A DNA stretch of 64,000 bases, taken from the NCBI RefSeq assembly GCF_004341105.1, contig NZ_SLZK01000006.1, positions 310,001 to 374,000 of the forward strand. The letters are read 5' to 3'. Shown in pieces: positions 17,391 to 25,439 of the stretch (position 1 is its first letter; each line of letters opens with the position of its first letter). The notes below the pieces were generated by a model. That model had not been told where the DNA came from and did no database searches. It saw nothing but the letters and a program-made list of their open reading frames with translations. This DNA comes from Rhizobium sp. BK418. Its GTDB lineage: Bacteria > Pseudomonadota > Alphaproteobacteria > Rhizobiales > Rhizobiaceae. The position numbers were made by a program, and so were the translations under genes.

Positions 17391-18125
17391 TCACGACATA
17401 TCGATGTCGAGTTCCGGATAGTGGCGGAAAATCCCGTCGGTATTGAAGGGTAGGCGGCGGTCCGACCTTAGATAGCTGGCTATATTGGGGCGCTGCGCGA
17501 CGCTGTCATGCAGGGCGGCAAGCAGCGGATACTTGTTGCGGTAATTGCTCATCGCCTTCGGAAATGCATAAAGCAGTCCTTCGACGATCTGGAAAAGCGA
17601 CAGATCCACGTAAGTCAGCGTATCGCCGGTTATATGTTTGGAACCATCCGGATTCTGCCGTAGCACGCGCTCAAAATAGCCGAGGAATTTCGGGATACGC
17701 TCCTTGATGAAATCGGCCGAGCGCGCTTTGGCCTCTTCCTTCTGGTCCTCGTAGTAGAGCGAGGTGGCGATGGGGTGATGCGTGTCATGGACCTCGGCCA
17801 CGAAATCGGTGATCGTCAGCTGCAACCCATTGATGACATAGCGCAGCCTTTCGTCGCCGGGCGCCAGTCCCAGTTTCGGACCGAGGTAGAGAAGAATGTT
17901 GGCGACATGCGGGATAATAAGATCGCCATCCCTAAGGAAAGGCGGGGCAAAAGGGATATGTGCTTCGCTGTCGCTTTGCAGGATCGCGAACATCGCGCCG
18001 GTGCCACGCCCGTGGCCCGACTGGCGGGTGATGTCAATATAATCAGCGCCCGCTTCCTCAAGCGCCAGCCGCACGAATTCGCCACGGCCCTGAATGCCGT
18101 CCCAGTAGTAAAGTTCGTAAGTCAT
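17391..18125 (-). CDS. Glutathione S-transferase family protein
   Basis: Protein of about 244 residues with a thioredoxin-like N-terminal domain (YELYYWDGIQGRGEFVRLALEEAGADY, in which the first Tyr/Ser-region positions bind glutathione) and an all-helical C-terminal domain. HIPFAPPFLRDGDLIIPHVANILLYL carries the cis-proline and the following glutathione-contact residues in modified form. The start at 18125 has GAGGGCAA just upstream; the upstream frame is not coding. It lies 16 bases after the DUF3175 gene, so the pair is co-transcribed. A detoxification or redox role is inferred. Confidence 0.85.
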   Translation of the reverse strand: MTYELYYWDGIQGRGEFVRLALEEAGADYIDITRQSGHGRGTGAMFAILQSDSEAHIPFAPPFLRDGDLIIPHVANILLYLGPKLGLAPGDERLRYVINGLQLTITDFVAEVHDTHHPIATSLYYEDQKEEAKARSADFIKERIPKFLGYFERVLRQNPDGSKHITGDTLTYVDLSLFQIVEGLLYAFPKAMSNYRNKYPLLAALHDSVAQRPNIASYLRSDRRLPFNTDGIFRHYPELDIDMS

Positions 18126-18141
18126 TTGCCCTCGTAATTGC

Positions 18142-18432
18142 TTAGTGTCTGGCTTCGCGGCCGAAATCCTTGCGGAGTTCTTCCTTCGCCTTTTCAAGTG
18201 TGTTCTTCTGCTTCTTCGTCAACTGCTTACCGGCGCGGTTGATGTAGAAATTCAGCATCGACATGGCCGAGCGGAACGGGCTGGATTTACGCCGAGGGCT
18301 GCTTTCGGCTGAATGCTTGAGTGAATCTGCAATCTTCTTCGGATCGTCGGATGTGAAGACCCCCTTCTCAAGATCTAAGGCGTCGCTGTTATCGGTCACA
18401 TCCTGTGACCATTTCGTCTTTCCTTTCGCCAT
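18142..18432 (-). CDS. DUF3175 family protein
   Basis: Small basic protein of 96 residues. The sequence KWSQDVTDNSDALDLEKGVF, SDDPKKIADSLKHSAESS and RSAMSMLNFYINRAGKQL is the pattern of the DUF3175 family, whose function is unknown. The start ATG at 18432 has AAGGA upstream, and the longer open frame that crosses the neighbouring gene is not used. It sits between the KGG-type protein gene and the GST gene, all on the minus strand, and may belong to the same stress-induced transcript. Confidence 0.85.
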   Translation of the reverse strand: MAKGKTKWSQDVTDNSDALDLEKGVFTSDDPKKIADSLKHSAESSPRRKSSPFRSAMSMLNFYINRAGKQLTKKQKNTLEKAKEELRKDFGREARH

Positions 18433-18497
18433 GGTGACTGTCCTTAACAGCAGCGGCGCTAGGCCGCTTGCTGGATTATTGGTGTTTGACGACGCCG

Positions 18498-18812
18498 TCA
18501 GTGATGGGCGTGGTGTTCGTTGCGCTTGCGGGTCGCGGCTGCCTTTTTTGCGGACGCGGAACGTTCTTCCTTCGACCGGGATGCCGAAGCATGACCGCCA
18601 ATGCGGCCGCCTTTTTTGGAGGATTCGTGCGTATCCTTCTTGCCGCGACCAGAGCCTGATTTGTTGCCGCCGCCACTTTCCTTGTTGACGGTTGCCCATG
18701 CCCGGCGTTCGGCCTCCTCTTGGGATACGCCGCGGTCCTCATAGCCTTCCTCGATATGCTCGGCCTTCCTCTTCTGCTTGTCAGTATAAGCGGATTTGTC
18801 ACCTCTCGGCAT
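18498..18812 (-). CDS. Small KGG-type / 'plasmid stabilization'-like protein
   Basis: Very hydrophilic, basic protein of 104 residues. The N-terminus (PRGDKSAYTDKQKRKAEHIE, then ERRAWATVNKESGGG) is typical of small rhizobial proteins often labelled plasmid stabilization protein. The C-terminal part KKGGRIGGHASASRSKEERS resembles KGG-repeat stress proteins of the YciG/GsiB kind. AGAGGAGG precedes the start. An EcfG-like promoter lies 30 bases upstream. Function is not established; a role as a disordered stress protectant is inferred from composition and promoter. Confidence 0.8.
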   Translation of the reverse strand: MPRGDKSAYTDKQKRKAEHIEEGYEDRGVSQEEAERRAWATVNKESGGGNKSGSGRGKKDTHESSKKGGRIGGHASASRSKEERSASAKKAAATRKRNEHHAHH

Positions 18813-18841
18813 GGCTGCCTCCTCTGGTTCGAATGAGGTCC

Positions 18842-18866
18842 AACCGCTGGCCATCCAAAAAGTTCC
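18842..18866 (-). promoter_or_regulatory. EcfG-type promoter for the KGG-type gene
   Basis: On the minus strand GGAAC (18866-18862), 16 bases, then GGTT (18845-18842). The -10 differs from the CGTT consensus at its least conserved base. The distance to the start codon at 18812 is about 30 bases. Confidence 0.6.
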
Positions 18867-18985
18867 GGGGCCGTCCTGACTGCCGCGGCCTGCCAACCGA
18901 ACTGGTTGTCCGCGACGACAACGGTACGAATGGCGACGATCTATTTGGAAATATCGAGAACTCGAGGCGCCTGAGGCTATCAGGA

Positions 18986-19256
18986 CTAAACGATGGGGCG
19001 CTGGCGTGCGGCGGTCTTTACTGCGTGGTCGAGTGCGGCCGTGGAAAACGGCTTCGGCAGCAGCACGGAGCCGGAAAAACGGTTCGCGTCTGGCAGGTTG
19101 CTGTTGCCGGTCGCAAAGACGAGACCGACCGAAGGGACGGCTTCGCGCGCCAGAGCCGCAAAGGCCGGGCCGGACATGCCCGGCAGCCCGACATCGGCAA
19201 CGATGATGTCTATATCGGTCGTGCGCAAGAATTCGACGCCCTGTTCACCGCTGTCG
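18986..19256 (-). pseudogene. Frameshifted C-terminal half of the second receiver domain
   Basis: This segment continues the hybrid kinase in another frame. It encodes SGEQGVEFLRTTDIDIIVAD followed by VGLPGMSG (the receiver phospho-acceptor region) and LLPKPFS (the conserved Lys-Pro), ending at a stop at 18986. The kinase frame leaves this sequence after DLGYDVIAPTA and stops at 19210. A single-base deletion near 19250-19257 explains both. Without the shift the kinase would be about 75 residues longer. It could be a real mutation, an assembly error, or the remnant of an intact allele in relatives. Confidence 0.7.
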
Positions 19257-21702
19257 GCGCGATCACGTCATATCCGAGATCCTGCAGGATTTCGGCAGTA
19301 TCCATGCGGATGAGAACATCATCCTCGACCAGTAGAAGCTTCAGGTTGGCCTTAGCGACATCGCGCAGCCGTCCGCTGCCTGGCAGAGCCACCGGATTGG
19401 TCTGGTGTCGTTCAGCCCGATTGATGAGGACGTGGCGGACCTTTCGCGCCAGGGCCTCCCGTGTATAGGGCTTGGAGAGGAGCTCCAGGCCGGGGTCAAG
19501 CCGGCCGTCATGGACGATCGAATTTTCGGTATAGCCTGACGTATAAAGCACGGCAATATTGGGCAGGCGCTCGCGGGCCATGCGCGCGAGTTCCGGGCTC
19601 TTCAGTGGACCGGGCATGACGACGTCCGTAAAGAGCAGATCGATATGCGCGCCGCTCTCGATAACGGTCAATGCGCTCTGCGCATCCTTGGCCTTTAGTA
19701 CGTAATAGCCGAGATCAGTCAGCATCTCGACCACGGTTGCGCGCACACCTTCATCATCTTCGGCGACCAGAATCGTCTCGGCGCCGCCGGTTGCGGGAAC
19801 GTTGTCGCCGTTGGCGATTCGGTCCTCGCTCTGGAAGCAACGGGGAAGATAAAGCTTGACAGTCGTGCCTTCGCCGACCTCGCTGTAGATCTTCACATGG
19901 CTGCCAGACTGTTTGACGAAACCGTAGACCATGGACAGGCCGAGGCCTGTACCCTTGCCCTCCGGCTTGGTGGAGAAGAACGGCTCGAAAGCCTGCTCGA
20001 TGACTTCAGGTGTCATGCCGGAGCCTGTATCGGTGACGGCAAGGACGACATATTGGCCGGCAGCGACTTCCGGATGAATGCGGCTATAGGAATCGTCGAG
20101 AAAGGCATTGCCCACTTCGATCGTCAGTTTGCCTGCGCCATCCATTGCATCGCGTGAATTGATTGCAAGGTTCAACAATGCGTTCTCAATTTGGATCGGG
20201 TCGGCAAAACTGTTCCAGAGGCCGCCGGAAACCACGGTCTCCACCTCGATTTCTTCGCCGAGCGAGCGGCGCAGCATGTCGTCCATGGCCGAGACAAGGC
20301 GGCCGATATTGATCACCTTCGGCTCCAGCGGCTGGCGGCGGCCGAAGGCGAGGAGCTGGCTGGCGAGCCGCGATCCGCGCTCGACGGCGGACAGCGCGTT
20401 GGAAATGCGCTCCTTGGCCCGGCCACTATTCGCCACGTCCTTGCCAAGGAGCTGCAGATTGCCGGATATGACCTGCAGCAGATTGTTGAAGTCATGCGCC
20501 ACGCCGCCGGTCAATTTGCCGATCGATTCCATCTTTTGCGCCTGCTGCAAGGCTGCTTCTGCCTGCTGGCGTTCGAGGATTTCGGCCGCGACGCGAACCT
20601 CGAGCGTTTCGTTCAGCTTGCGGAGCTGGTCTTCGGCCTCGCGACGCTGGGCGATTTCCACCTCGGCGGCGCGGATGAGCCGGGCATTATCGATCGCAAC
20701 GGCAGACTGGCCCGCCAGGCTGACGAGGCTCGCCTCCACCGCATCCGAAAAACGGGCTGGCTGGCTATGACCGAAGAACAGTCCGCCAATGACGCTGCCG
20801 TCGCGTGACTTGACCGGCACGGCGAGATAGCTGCGGACAGGAAGGTGGCCTTTCGGCATGCCGGAATGCGGCGCATTCTGTCCATAGCGCGGATCGAGCA
20901 GAATATCGTCCGAGCGTATCACCCCTTCGCCGTTGAAGGTCGGCGCGAAGACCTTGGTGTTGCGCGGCATGGGGAACCGGTCGAAATGTCTGCGATCGAC
21001 GCCCGACAGCGCATAGAGCATGTAGCTGCCACCTTCGCCATCATCGACATTGTAGAAGAAGGCGCCGAATTCGGCGCCTGCCAACGCAACGCCGGCATCG
21101 ACGGCGATCTGCGTCAGGCGGTCGACATTGAGTTCCGCGGTGATCGCCGCTCCTGCGCGGTTGACGACGGCAAGTGTGGCTGATTTTTCCCGTGACTCAT
21201 CCAGCGCGGCTCGCTCGCGCCGCTTGGCAAGCACCTGATCCGTCACCTCCATGGTGGCGCAAAGAATGCCGGCGACTTTGCCGTGATCGTCCCGCAGCGG
21301 CGTGTAGGAGAAGGTGAACCAAGCGTCTTCCGTCCGGCCTTCGCGCTGCATCGGAACGAGAAGTTCCTTGTAGAGTTGTGATTGGCCGTCGAGCGTCGCC
21401 TGCACGATCGGCTGGAACTGAGGCCAGATATCGGACCAGACCTGCTGAAAGGGTTTTCCGAGAGCAGCAGGGTGCCGGTCCGGGAAGATTGCCACATAGG
21501 CGTCGTTGTAGATGAAGGCAAGCTCAGGACCCCAGGCGACGAATTTCGGCTGGCGGGAATTGACGACCATTTCGGCGATATGCCGCAGTGAACTTGGCCA
21601 TGCTTCGACTGGCCCGATGCCGGCTGCATTCAGGCCGTTTCGGCGCAGCAAATTTCCGATTTCGCTATTGCCTTCCGGCCAGCGGCCCCCAACCCGTGCC
21701 AT
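19210..21702 (-). CDS. Hybrid sensor histidine kinase (PAS-GAF-HisKA-HATPase-REC-partial REC)
   Basis: Soluble sensor kinase of about 830 residues as encoded. Order: PAS-like domain (about 30-160), GAF domain (about 185-345), coiled coil, HisKA with the phospho-His in GGVAHDFNNLLQ, HATPase with DTGSGM and GTGLGLSM, first receiver (ILVAEDDEGV, Asp in LLFTDVVMPG, Lys in LLSKPYT), and the start of a second receiver (LLLVEDDVLIRMD) that is cut by a frameshift. No membrane segment is seen, so it senses a cytoplasmic cue. The ATG at 21702 follows a TTG that opens the frame. The first receiver is complete; loss of the second may interrupt a phosphorelay. Confidence 0.88.
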   Translation of the reverse strand: MARVGGRWPEGNSEIGNLLRRNGLNAAGIGPVEAWPSSLRHIAEMVVNSRQPKFVAWGPELAFIYNDAYVAIFPDRHPAALGKPFQQVWSDIWPQFQPIVQATLDGQSQLYKELLVPMQREGRTEDAWFTFSYTPLRDDHGKVAGILCATMEVTDQVLAKRRERAALDESREKSATLAVVNRAGAAITAELNVDRLTQIAVDAGVALAGAEFGAFFYNVDDGEGGSYMLYALSGVDRRHFDRFPMPRNTKVFAPTFNGEGVIRSDDILLDPRYGQNAPHSGMPKGHLPVRSYLAVPVKSRDGSVIGGLFFGHSQPARFSDAVEASLVSLAGQSAVAIDNARLIRAAEVEIAQRREAEDQLRKLNETLEVRVAAEILERQQAEAALQQAQKMESIGKLTGGVAHDFNNLLQVISGNLQLLGKDVANSGRAKERISNALSAVERGSRLASQLLAFGRRQPLEPKVINIGRLVSAMDDMLRRSLGEEIEVETVVSGGLWNSFADPIQIENALLNLAINSRDAMDGAGKLTIEVGNAFLDDSYSRIHPEVAAGQYVVLAVTDTGSGMTPEVIEQAFEPFFSTKPEGKGTGLGLSMVYGFVKQSGSHVKIYSEVGEGTTVKLYLPRCFQSEDRIANGDNVPATGGAETILVAEDDEGVRATVVEMLTDLGYYVLKAKDAQSALTVIESGAHIDLLFTDVVMPGPLKSPELARMARERLPNIAVLYTSGYTENSIVHDGRLDPGLELLSKPYTREALARKVRHVLINRAERHQTNPVALPGSGRLRDVAKANLKLLLVEDDVLIRMDTAEILQDLGYDVIAPTAVNRASNSCARPI

Positions 21703-21857
21703 CAAAAATCGCTTTCATTCCTGTAGGCATCATCATCGCCGGATCTGCCGGTCCATGGCGACAAAATAGAGGCGTGCGGCACGAGGGAAAGGGTGAACTT
21801 CAAATATCCTTAACCGGGCAAGATGTCCGATTACTCGCAAAAAGGTTATTTATATTG

Positions 21858-22037
21858 TCATTCCTGGTCCAGCTTCTGCGAGGCGATAAAAGTGCGGCTC
21901 AAAGCAAAGGAACGAAGCTGGATCGGTTTATGCGGATCACGAAAAAATACGCCGACCATATTATCGACGAAAAGGATAAGCCCCAGCGCAAAGACGATGT
22001 AGAGCAAAGCGGCGATCAGAAGCAGCGACATCTCCAT
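21858..22037 (-). CDS. Small single-pass membrane protein, hypothetical
   Basis: A 59-codon frame encodes MEMSLLLIAALLYIVFALGL, continuing through one hydrophobic helix to about residue 24 and then a polar, charged tail ending KLDQE. The GAGG at 22039 upward is well placed for the internal ATG at 22029-22031, so the protein may begin MSLLL. It starts four bases after the stop of a 25-codon ORF, and an EcfG-like promoter lies further upstream, so the pair may be a stress-induced mini-operon. No family was recognised. Confidence 0.5.
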   Translation of the reverse strand: MEMSLLLIAALLYIVFALGLILFVDNMVGVFFRDPHKPIQLRSFALSRTFIASQKLDQE

Positions 22038-22040
22038 GCC

Positions 22041-22118
22041 TCACACCAGTACTGCCAAAGCCCGGCCGGCAGCCGCAGGAGCTGGGGTGTTCATGGCGCA
22101 GGCAAAATGGCTGTTCAT
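22041..22118 (-). CDS. Possible 25-residue leader ORF
   Basis: ATG at 22118 is preceded by a strong GGGGAAG site at good spacing and opens a 25-codon frame (MNSHFACAMNTPAPAAAGRA, then five residues). Its stop codon lies within the ribosome site of the small membrane-protein gene. It is the first ORF after the EcfG-like promoter at 22143-22167. It may be a leader peptide coupling translation, or a real microprotein. The evidence is only position and ribosome site. Confidence 0.35.
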   Translation of the reverse strand: MNSHFACAMNTPAPAAAGRALAVLV

Positions 22119-22142
22119 GGTAACTTCCCCTGTTTGCCCACA

Positions 22143-22167
22143 AACAGTCAGAAGATGTCCTTGTTCC
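22143..22167 (-). promoter_or_regulatory. EcfG-type promoter for the small ORF pair
   Basis: On the minus strand GGAAC (22167-22163), 16 bases, then TGTT (22146-22143), a good match to the EcfG consensus with T at the variable first -10 base. The first ORF starts about 25 bases downstream. Confidence 0.6.
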
Positions 22168-22294
22168 CCGTTTCGAGGGGTGGACGCAACTTTTTTATAA
22201 AGCTGTCCAGACAGACGGTTCATTCGGTTTGTGGTCCCCCCGCTTCAGAGAATTTATAGCGCGCAACTAATTCAAACTTATGACACAAAGGGTT

Positions 22295-22321
22295 AAGGGG
22301 TGCCGCTTAAGCACCCTTTTT
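22295..22321. terminator. Hairpin terminator downstream of the DUF2934 gene
   Basis: A stem AAGGGGTGC / GCACCCTTT (one G-T pair) with a 7-base loop, followed by further T on the plus strand. It lies 24 bases after the DUF2934 stop codon on the minus strand. The T-run is on the plus-strand side, so as a terminator for the minus-strand gene it is imperfect; it may act in both directions. Confidence 0.5.
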
Positions 22322-22344
22322 CATTAAATTTTGAATGCTTCTCG

Positions 22345-22662
22345 TCAGGAAGCCGACTTGCGAGCGACCGTGCGTTTCGGCGCCGGTTTGACAATGCCGC
22401 CGGCCTTGGTGCTCGTCGCTGTCCGCTTGGCCTTCGCCTTGGCTTCGCCACCGTTGGTGGACTCTGCTGTCTTGGCGGCGGCCGCCCGTTTCGCCCGAGG
22501 CTTCACTTCCTTCCCGTTTGCAGACTTCGAGGCCCCCTTGAGCGCATCATGCTCGGCCCTTGCCTGTTCCCAATGGATGGAGTCTCGCCCTGTCGGGTGC
22601 CCTTCTTCTTCCCAAAGGGCATATGCACGTTTTTTTATCCACTCTTCCCGAGCTTCTGCCAT
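22345..22662 (-). CDS. DUF2934 protein with Lys/Ala-rich tail
   Basis: Protein of 105 residues. Residues 1-42 are the DUF2934 domain (WIKKRAYALWEEEGHPTGRD, then HWEQARAEHD), a short helical domain common in rhizobial stress proteins. The remainder is a low-complexity Lys/Ala/Thr-rich tail resembling histone H1 tails (AKRAAAAK, AKAKAKRTA, PAPKRTVARKSAS), suggesting DNA binding or compaction. GGAG precedes the start, and a perfect EcfG promoter lies 34 bases upstream. Molecular function is unknown. Confidence 0.85.
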   Translation of the reverse strand: MAEAREEWIKKRAYALWEEEGHPTGRDSIHWEQARAEHDALKGASKSANGKEVKPRAKRAAAAKTAESTNGGEAKAKAKRTATSTKAGGIVKPAPKRTVARKSAS

Positions 22663-22695
22663 CGCTGATCTCCAGTCACAACATGCCGTCGTTCG

Positions 22696-22720
22696 AACGC
22701 GATACTGGGGAAAAAGTTCC
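22696..22720 (-). promoter_or_regulatory. EcfG-type promoter for the DUF2934 gene
   Basis: On the minus strand GGAAC (22720-22716), 16 bases, CGTT (22699-22696): a perfect consensus match. It sits 34 bases before the start codon. Confidence 0.75.
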
Positions 22721-22804
22721 AGACTCCGGAGCCGCTTTCAAGCCTATTCGTCACCCGCGTCGGGAATATTTTTGCGCTGCAATATTTATAGGCAACAGCC
22801 AGTG

Positions 22805-23446
22805 CTAGTTGCCTTGATATTGCGCAGCCTTATGCAAGTCCTCGACGAAAATCGCGCGCTGCCTATCGGCGTCGTCAGATTCGCGAATCCGCAGCAGGAA
22901 GGAAGGGTGAATGGTGACGAGAACCGGGGGATGATTTGCCGGCGTCAGGATATGCCCACGCTCGGGCGTCAGTTTCACTTTCGCACCGAGAAGAGAATAA
23001 AGTGCTGTCGCTCCTAGCGCGATGACCAGCTTGGGCTGCACGATCTCGATCTCCGCTCCAAGCCACCAGGAGCACCGCTGGATTTCCCCGGCATTGGGTT
23101 TCGAATGCAGGCGGCGCTTGCCGCGCGGCTCGAACTTGAAGTGCTTGACGGCATTGGTGACGTAGCAGCGTGAACGATCAAGCCCTGCTTCCTCCAGACA
23201 GAGATCGAGCAAACGACCTGCCGGTCCGACGAAGGGGCGTCCCGCGATGTCCTCCTTGTCGCCCGGTTGTTCACCGACAAGCATGATCTCGGCCTTTTGC
23301 GATCCCTCGCCAAAGACCAGCTGCGTGGCGTTCTTGTAGAGTTCGCAGCGCGTGCAGCCCTCCGCTTGGTGTCTAAGCTGATCGAGGTTGGTGGCGTCAG
23401 CGCTTTCAAGCGTGAAGGCAGGTCCAAATTTCGATGCGACGTTCAT
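22805..23446 (-). CDS. udgX: UdgX-type uracil-DNA glycosylase
   Basis: Iron-sulfur uracil-DNA glycosylase of about 213 residues. Cysteines at 31 and 34 (CTRC), with later ones at 83, 94 and 125, are available for a 4Fe-4S cluster. Motif I is GEQPGDKEDIAGRPFVGPAG (58-77) and the HPS motif is at 180-182. The loop GKRRLHSKP (109-117) is diagnostic of UdgX, where the histidine of KRRIH becomes covalently bound to the abasic site after uracil removal; here it is His114. The start at 23446 has AAGGA and fits the promoter at 23474-23498; the longer frame would begin upstream of that promoter. Confidence 0.9.
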   Translation of the reverse strand: MNVASKFGPAFTLESADATNLDQLRHQAEGCTRCELYKNATQLVFGEGSQKAEIMLVGEQPGDKEDIAGRPFVGPAGRLLDLCLEEAGLDRSRCYVTNAVKHFKFEPRGKRRLHSKPNAGEIQRCSWWLGAEIEIVQPKLVIALGATALYSLLGAKVKLTPERGHILTPANHPPVLVTIHPSFLLRIRESDDADRQRAIFVEDLHKAAQYQGN

Positions 23447-23473
23447 GGCGGCAATTCCTTGGCTTTCACCCTC

Positions 23474-23498
23474 AACCGATTGCGCCGGGCATTGTTCC
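23474..23498 (-). promoter_or_regulatory. EcfG-like promoter for udgX
   Basis: On the minus strand GGAAC (23498-23494), 16 bases, GGTT (23477-23474). The start codon at 23446 is 28 bases beyond the -10, which supports that start. Confidence 0.5.
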
Positions 23499-23564
23499 TG
23501 TCTGTTCGGAACAACCAACAGCTTCAGGAATTTGATGCTGATTGGAAGTTACGCGGGGTGAGGG

Positions 23565-25391
23565 ATGAACCAGATTTCAAAGACCGACATCATCATGGAA
23601 AGCGCCGGAACCTGGGGCGTAATGCTACTCGCAGACGGGAGCGCGCGTTTTCGTCTTTGGGCGCCTGGCGAAGATGCAATTGCGCTGCGGCATCGCGGCC
23701 GCGATGTTCCCATGGAGAATATCGGTGGCGGCTGGTTCGAGCTAATCGCGGCGGAAGCGTCCGCGGGCGATCAGTACATGTTCGTTCTGCCGGATGGAAA
23801 GGCCGTACCTGATCCGGCTGCGCGAGCGCAGGCCGGTAACGTGCATGGCCCCTCGCTGATCGTTGATCCCACCTATCATTGGCAGAATTTCCAGTGGCAT
23901 GGTCGCCCCTGGGAAGAGGCGGTCATCAGCGAAATCCATATCGGTACTTTTACGCCCGAGGGTACGTTCCGGGCTGCGGCGGACAAGCTGAAGCATCTTG
24001 CAGAAATCGGCATCACGGCTATCGAAGTCATGCCTGTCGCGCAGTTTGCTGGCGATCGAGGCTGGGGTTATGATGGTGTACTGCACTACGCGCCGCATCC
24101 CGCTTATGGCGCGCCGGCCGATTTCAAGGCCTTTATCGATACCGCGCACGGTCTCGGTATCATGGTACTACTCGACGTGGTCTACAATCATTTCGGACCC
24201 GAGGGTAATTATCTCCACAGCTATGCGCCTAGCTTCTTCCGCAAAGACCGCGAAACGCCCTGGGGCGCAGCAATCGACTTCGAGCGGGAGCCGGTGCGGC
24301 GCTTTTTCATCGAGAATGCAATCTACTGGATCGGCGAGTTCCGGCTGGACGGGCTCAGGCTCGATGCCGTGGAGCAGATCCATGACACCTCTGAAAAGCA
24401 TGTGCTTTTAGCCGTTGCCGACGAAGTAAACGCCGCCTTCGCCGATAGGAGAGTGCATCTCATCGTCGAAGATCAGCGCAATCTCGTGGAGTTGCTGGCC
24501 CGTGACGAGAACGGCGCTCCCAAAAACTACGAGGCGGAATGGAACGATGATTTCCACCATGTCGCGCACATCATCGCGACCGGGGAAACCATTGGCCATT
24601 ACGAGCCTTTCTCCGATCAGCTTTGGCATAAGCTTCGGCTGGCGCTTCAGCACGGTTTCATCTATCCAGATCGCACCGATCCGCCGGAACTGCCTGTCGG
24701 CGAGCGTCGCTATCTGCCGCCCACTGCCTTTGTCGATTTCCTCCAGAACCACGACCAGATCGGCAACCGGGCCTTCGGCGAGCGGCTGGTGAGCCTTTCC
24801 GATCCCGATATGCTGGACGCGCTGACGGCGATACTCCTGCTCTCGCCGCACGTCCCCTTTCTCTTCATGGGGGAGGAGTATGGGGAGCGGCGTCCCTTCC
24901 ATTTCTTCACCGATTATGGGGGTGAGCTCGCAAAAATCGTGCGCGAGGGGCGCATGGCGGAAGCTGAAGGATTCGGCGGATTGAAGGCCGGCAGAGCCGT
25001 GGCCGATCTGCCCGATCCGAATGCCCTTTCGACCTTCGAGAATTCGAAACTCGATTGGCAATGGCGGGAGAGCGAAGAGGGTCGGAAAAGCCTGGCTTTT
25101 GTCGCCGAGCTCCTGAAGCTGCGCAGAACCTATATCGTGCCGCTGCTGCGGCAGAGCTGGGTCATTGCGAGCGGAGCGTTAGAAGCACCTGAAGGAGGTG
25201 TTGCCGTATGGTGGAAATTTTCGAACCTGACGTTGGGGTTGCGCGCCAATCTGGCAGAACAGCCGCTGGACCTGCCGTCGGTTCCCGGGACGGTAATCTA
25301 CGAGCACTACAGCAGAGGAGCAAGGCCTTCAGAGAATCGAGAGCTGCCCCCGCATTCCGTCATTTTCGCCATCGATATCGAAGCCGAATGA
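23565..25391 (+). CDS. treZ: Malto-oligosyltrehalose trehalohydrolase
   Basis: GH13 enzyme of 608 residues that releases trehalose from maltooligosyl-trehalose, the second step of the TreY-TreZ route from glycogen. An N-terminal CBM48-like domain (RFRLWAPGEDAIALR) is followed by the barrel; catalytic Asp267 lies in GLRLDAVEQI, Glu302 in IVEDQRN, and the third acid in FLQNHDQIGN. The context WGYDGVLHYAPHPAYG (167-182) is typical of TreZ. A GAGGG is immediately before the ATG. TreY is not in the window and must be elsewhere. It is divergent from udgX. Confidence 0.92.
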   Translation: MNQISKTDIIMESAGTWGVMLLADGSARFRLWAPGEDAIALRHRGRDVPMENIGGGWFELIAAEASAGDQYMFVLPDGKAVPDPAARAQAGNVHGPSLIVDPTYHWQNFQWHGRPWEEAVISEIHIGTFTPEGTFRAAADKLKHLAEIGITAIEVMPVAQFAGDRGWGYDGVLHYAPHPAYGAPADFKAFIDTAHGLGIMVLLDVVYNHFGPEGNYLHSYAPSFFRKDRETPWGAAIDFEREPVRRFFIENAIYWIGEFRLDGLRLDAVEQIHDTSEKHVLLAVADEVNAAFADRRVHLIVEDQRNLVELLARDENGAPKNYEAEWNDDFHHVAHIIATGETIGHYEPFSDQLWHKLRLALQHGFIYPDRTDPPELPVGERRYLPPTAFVDFLQNHDQIGNRAFGERLVSLSDPDMLDALTAILLLSPHVPFLFMGEEYGERRPFHFFTDYGGELAKIVREGRMAEAEGFGGLKAGRAVADLPDPNALSTFENSKLDWQWRESEEGRKSLAFVAELLKLRRTYIVPLLRQSWVIASGALEAPEGGVAVWWKFSNLTLGLRANLAEQPLDLPSVPGTVIYEHYSRGARPSENRELPPHSVIFAIDIEAE

Positions 25392-25439
25392 GGCGTACTG
25401 TCCAAGGCCGTAAGGGACTGAATTCCCAAACAGCTGCCG

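Noticed and set aside
23507..23531. Possible plus-strand EcfG promoter for treZ
   Set aside because: GGAAC is present, but neither 16- nor 17-base spacing gives a GTT -10 element.
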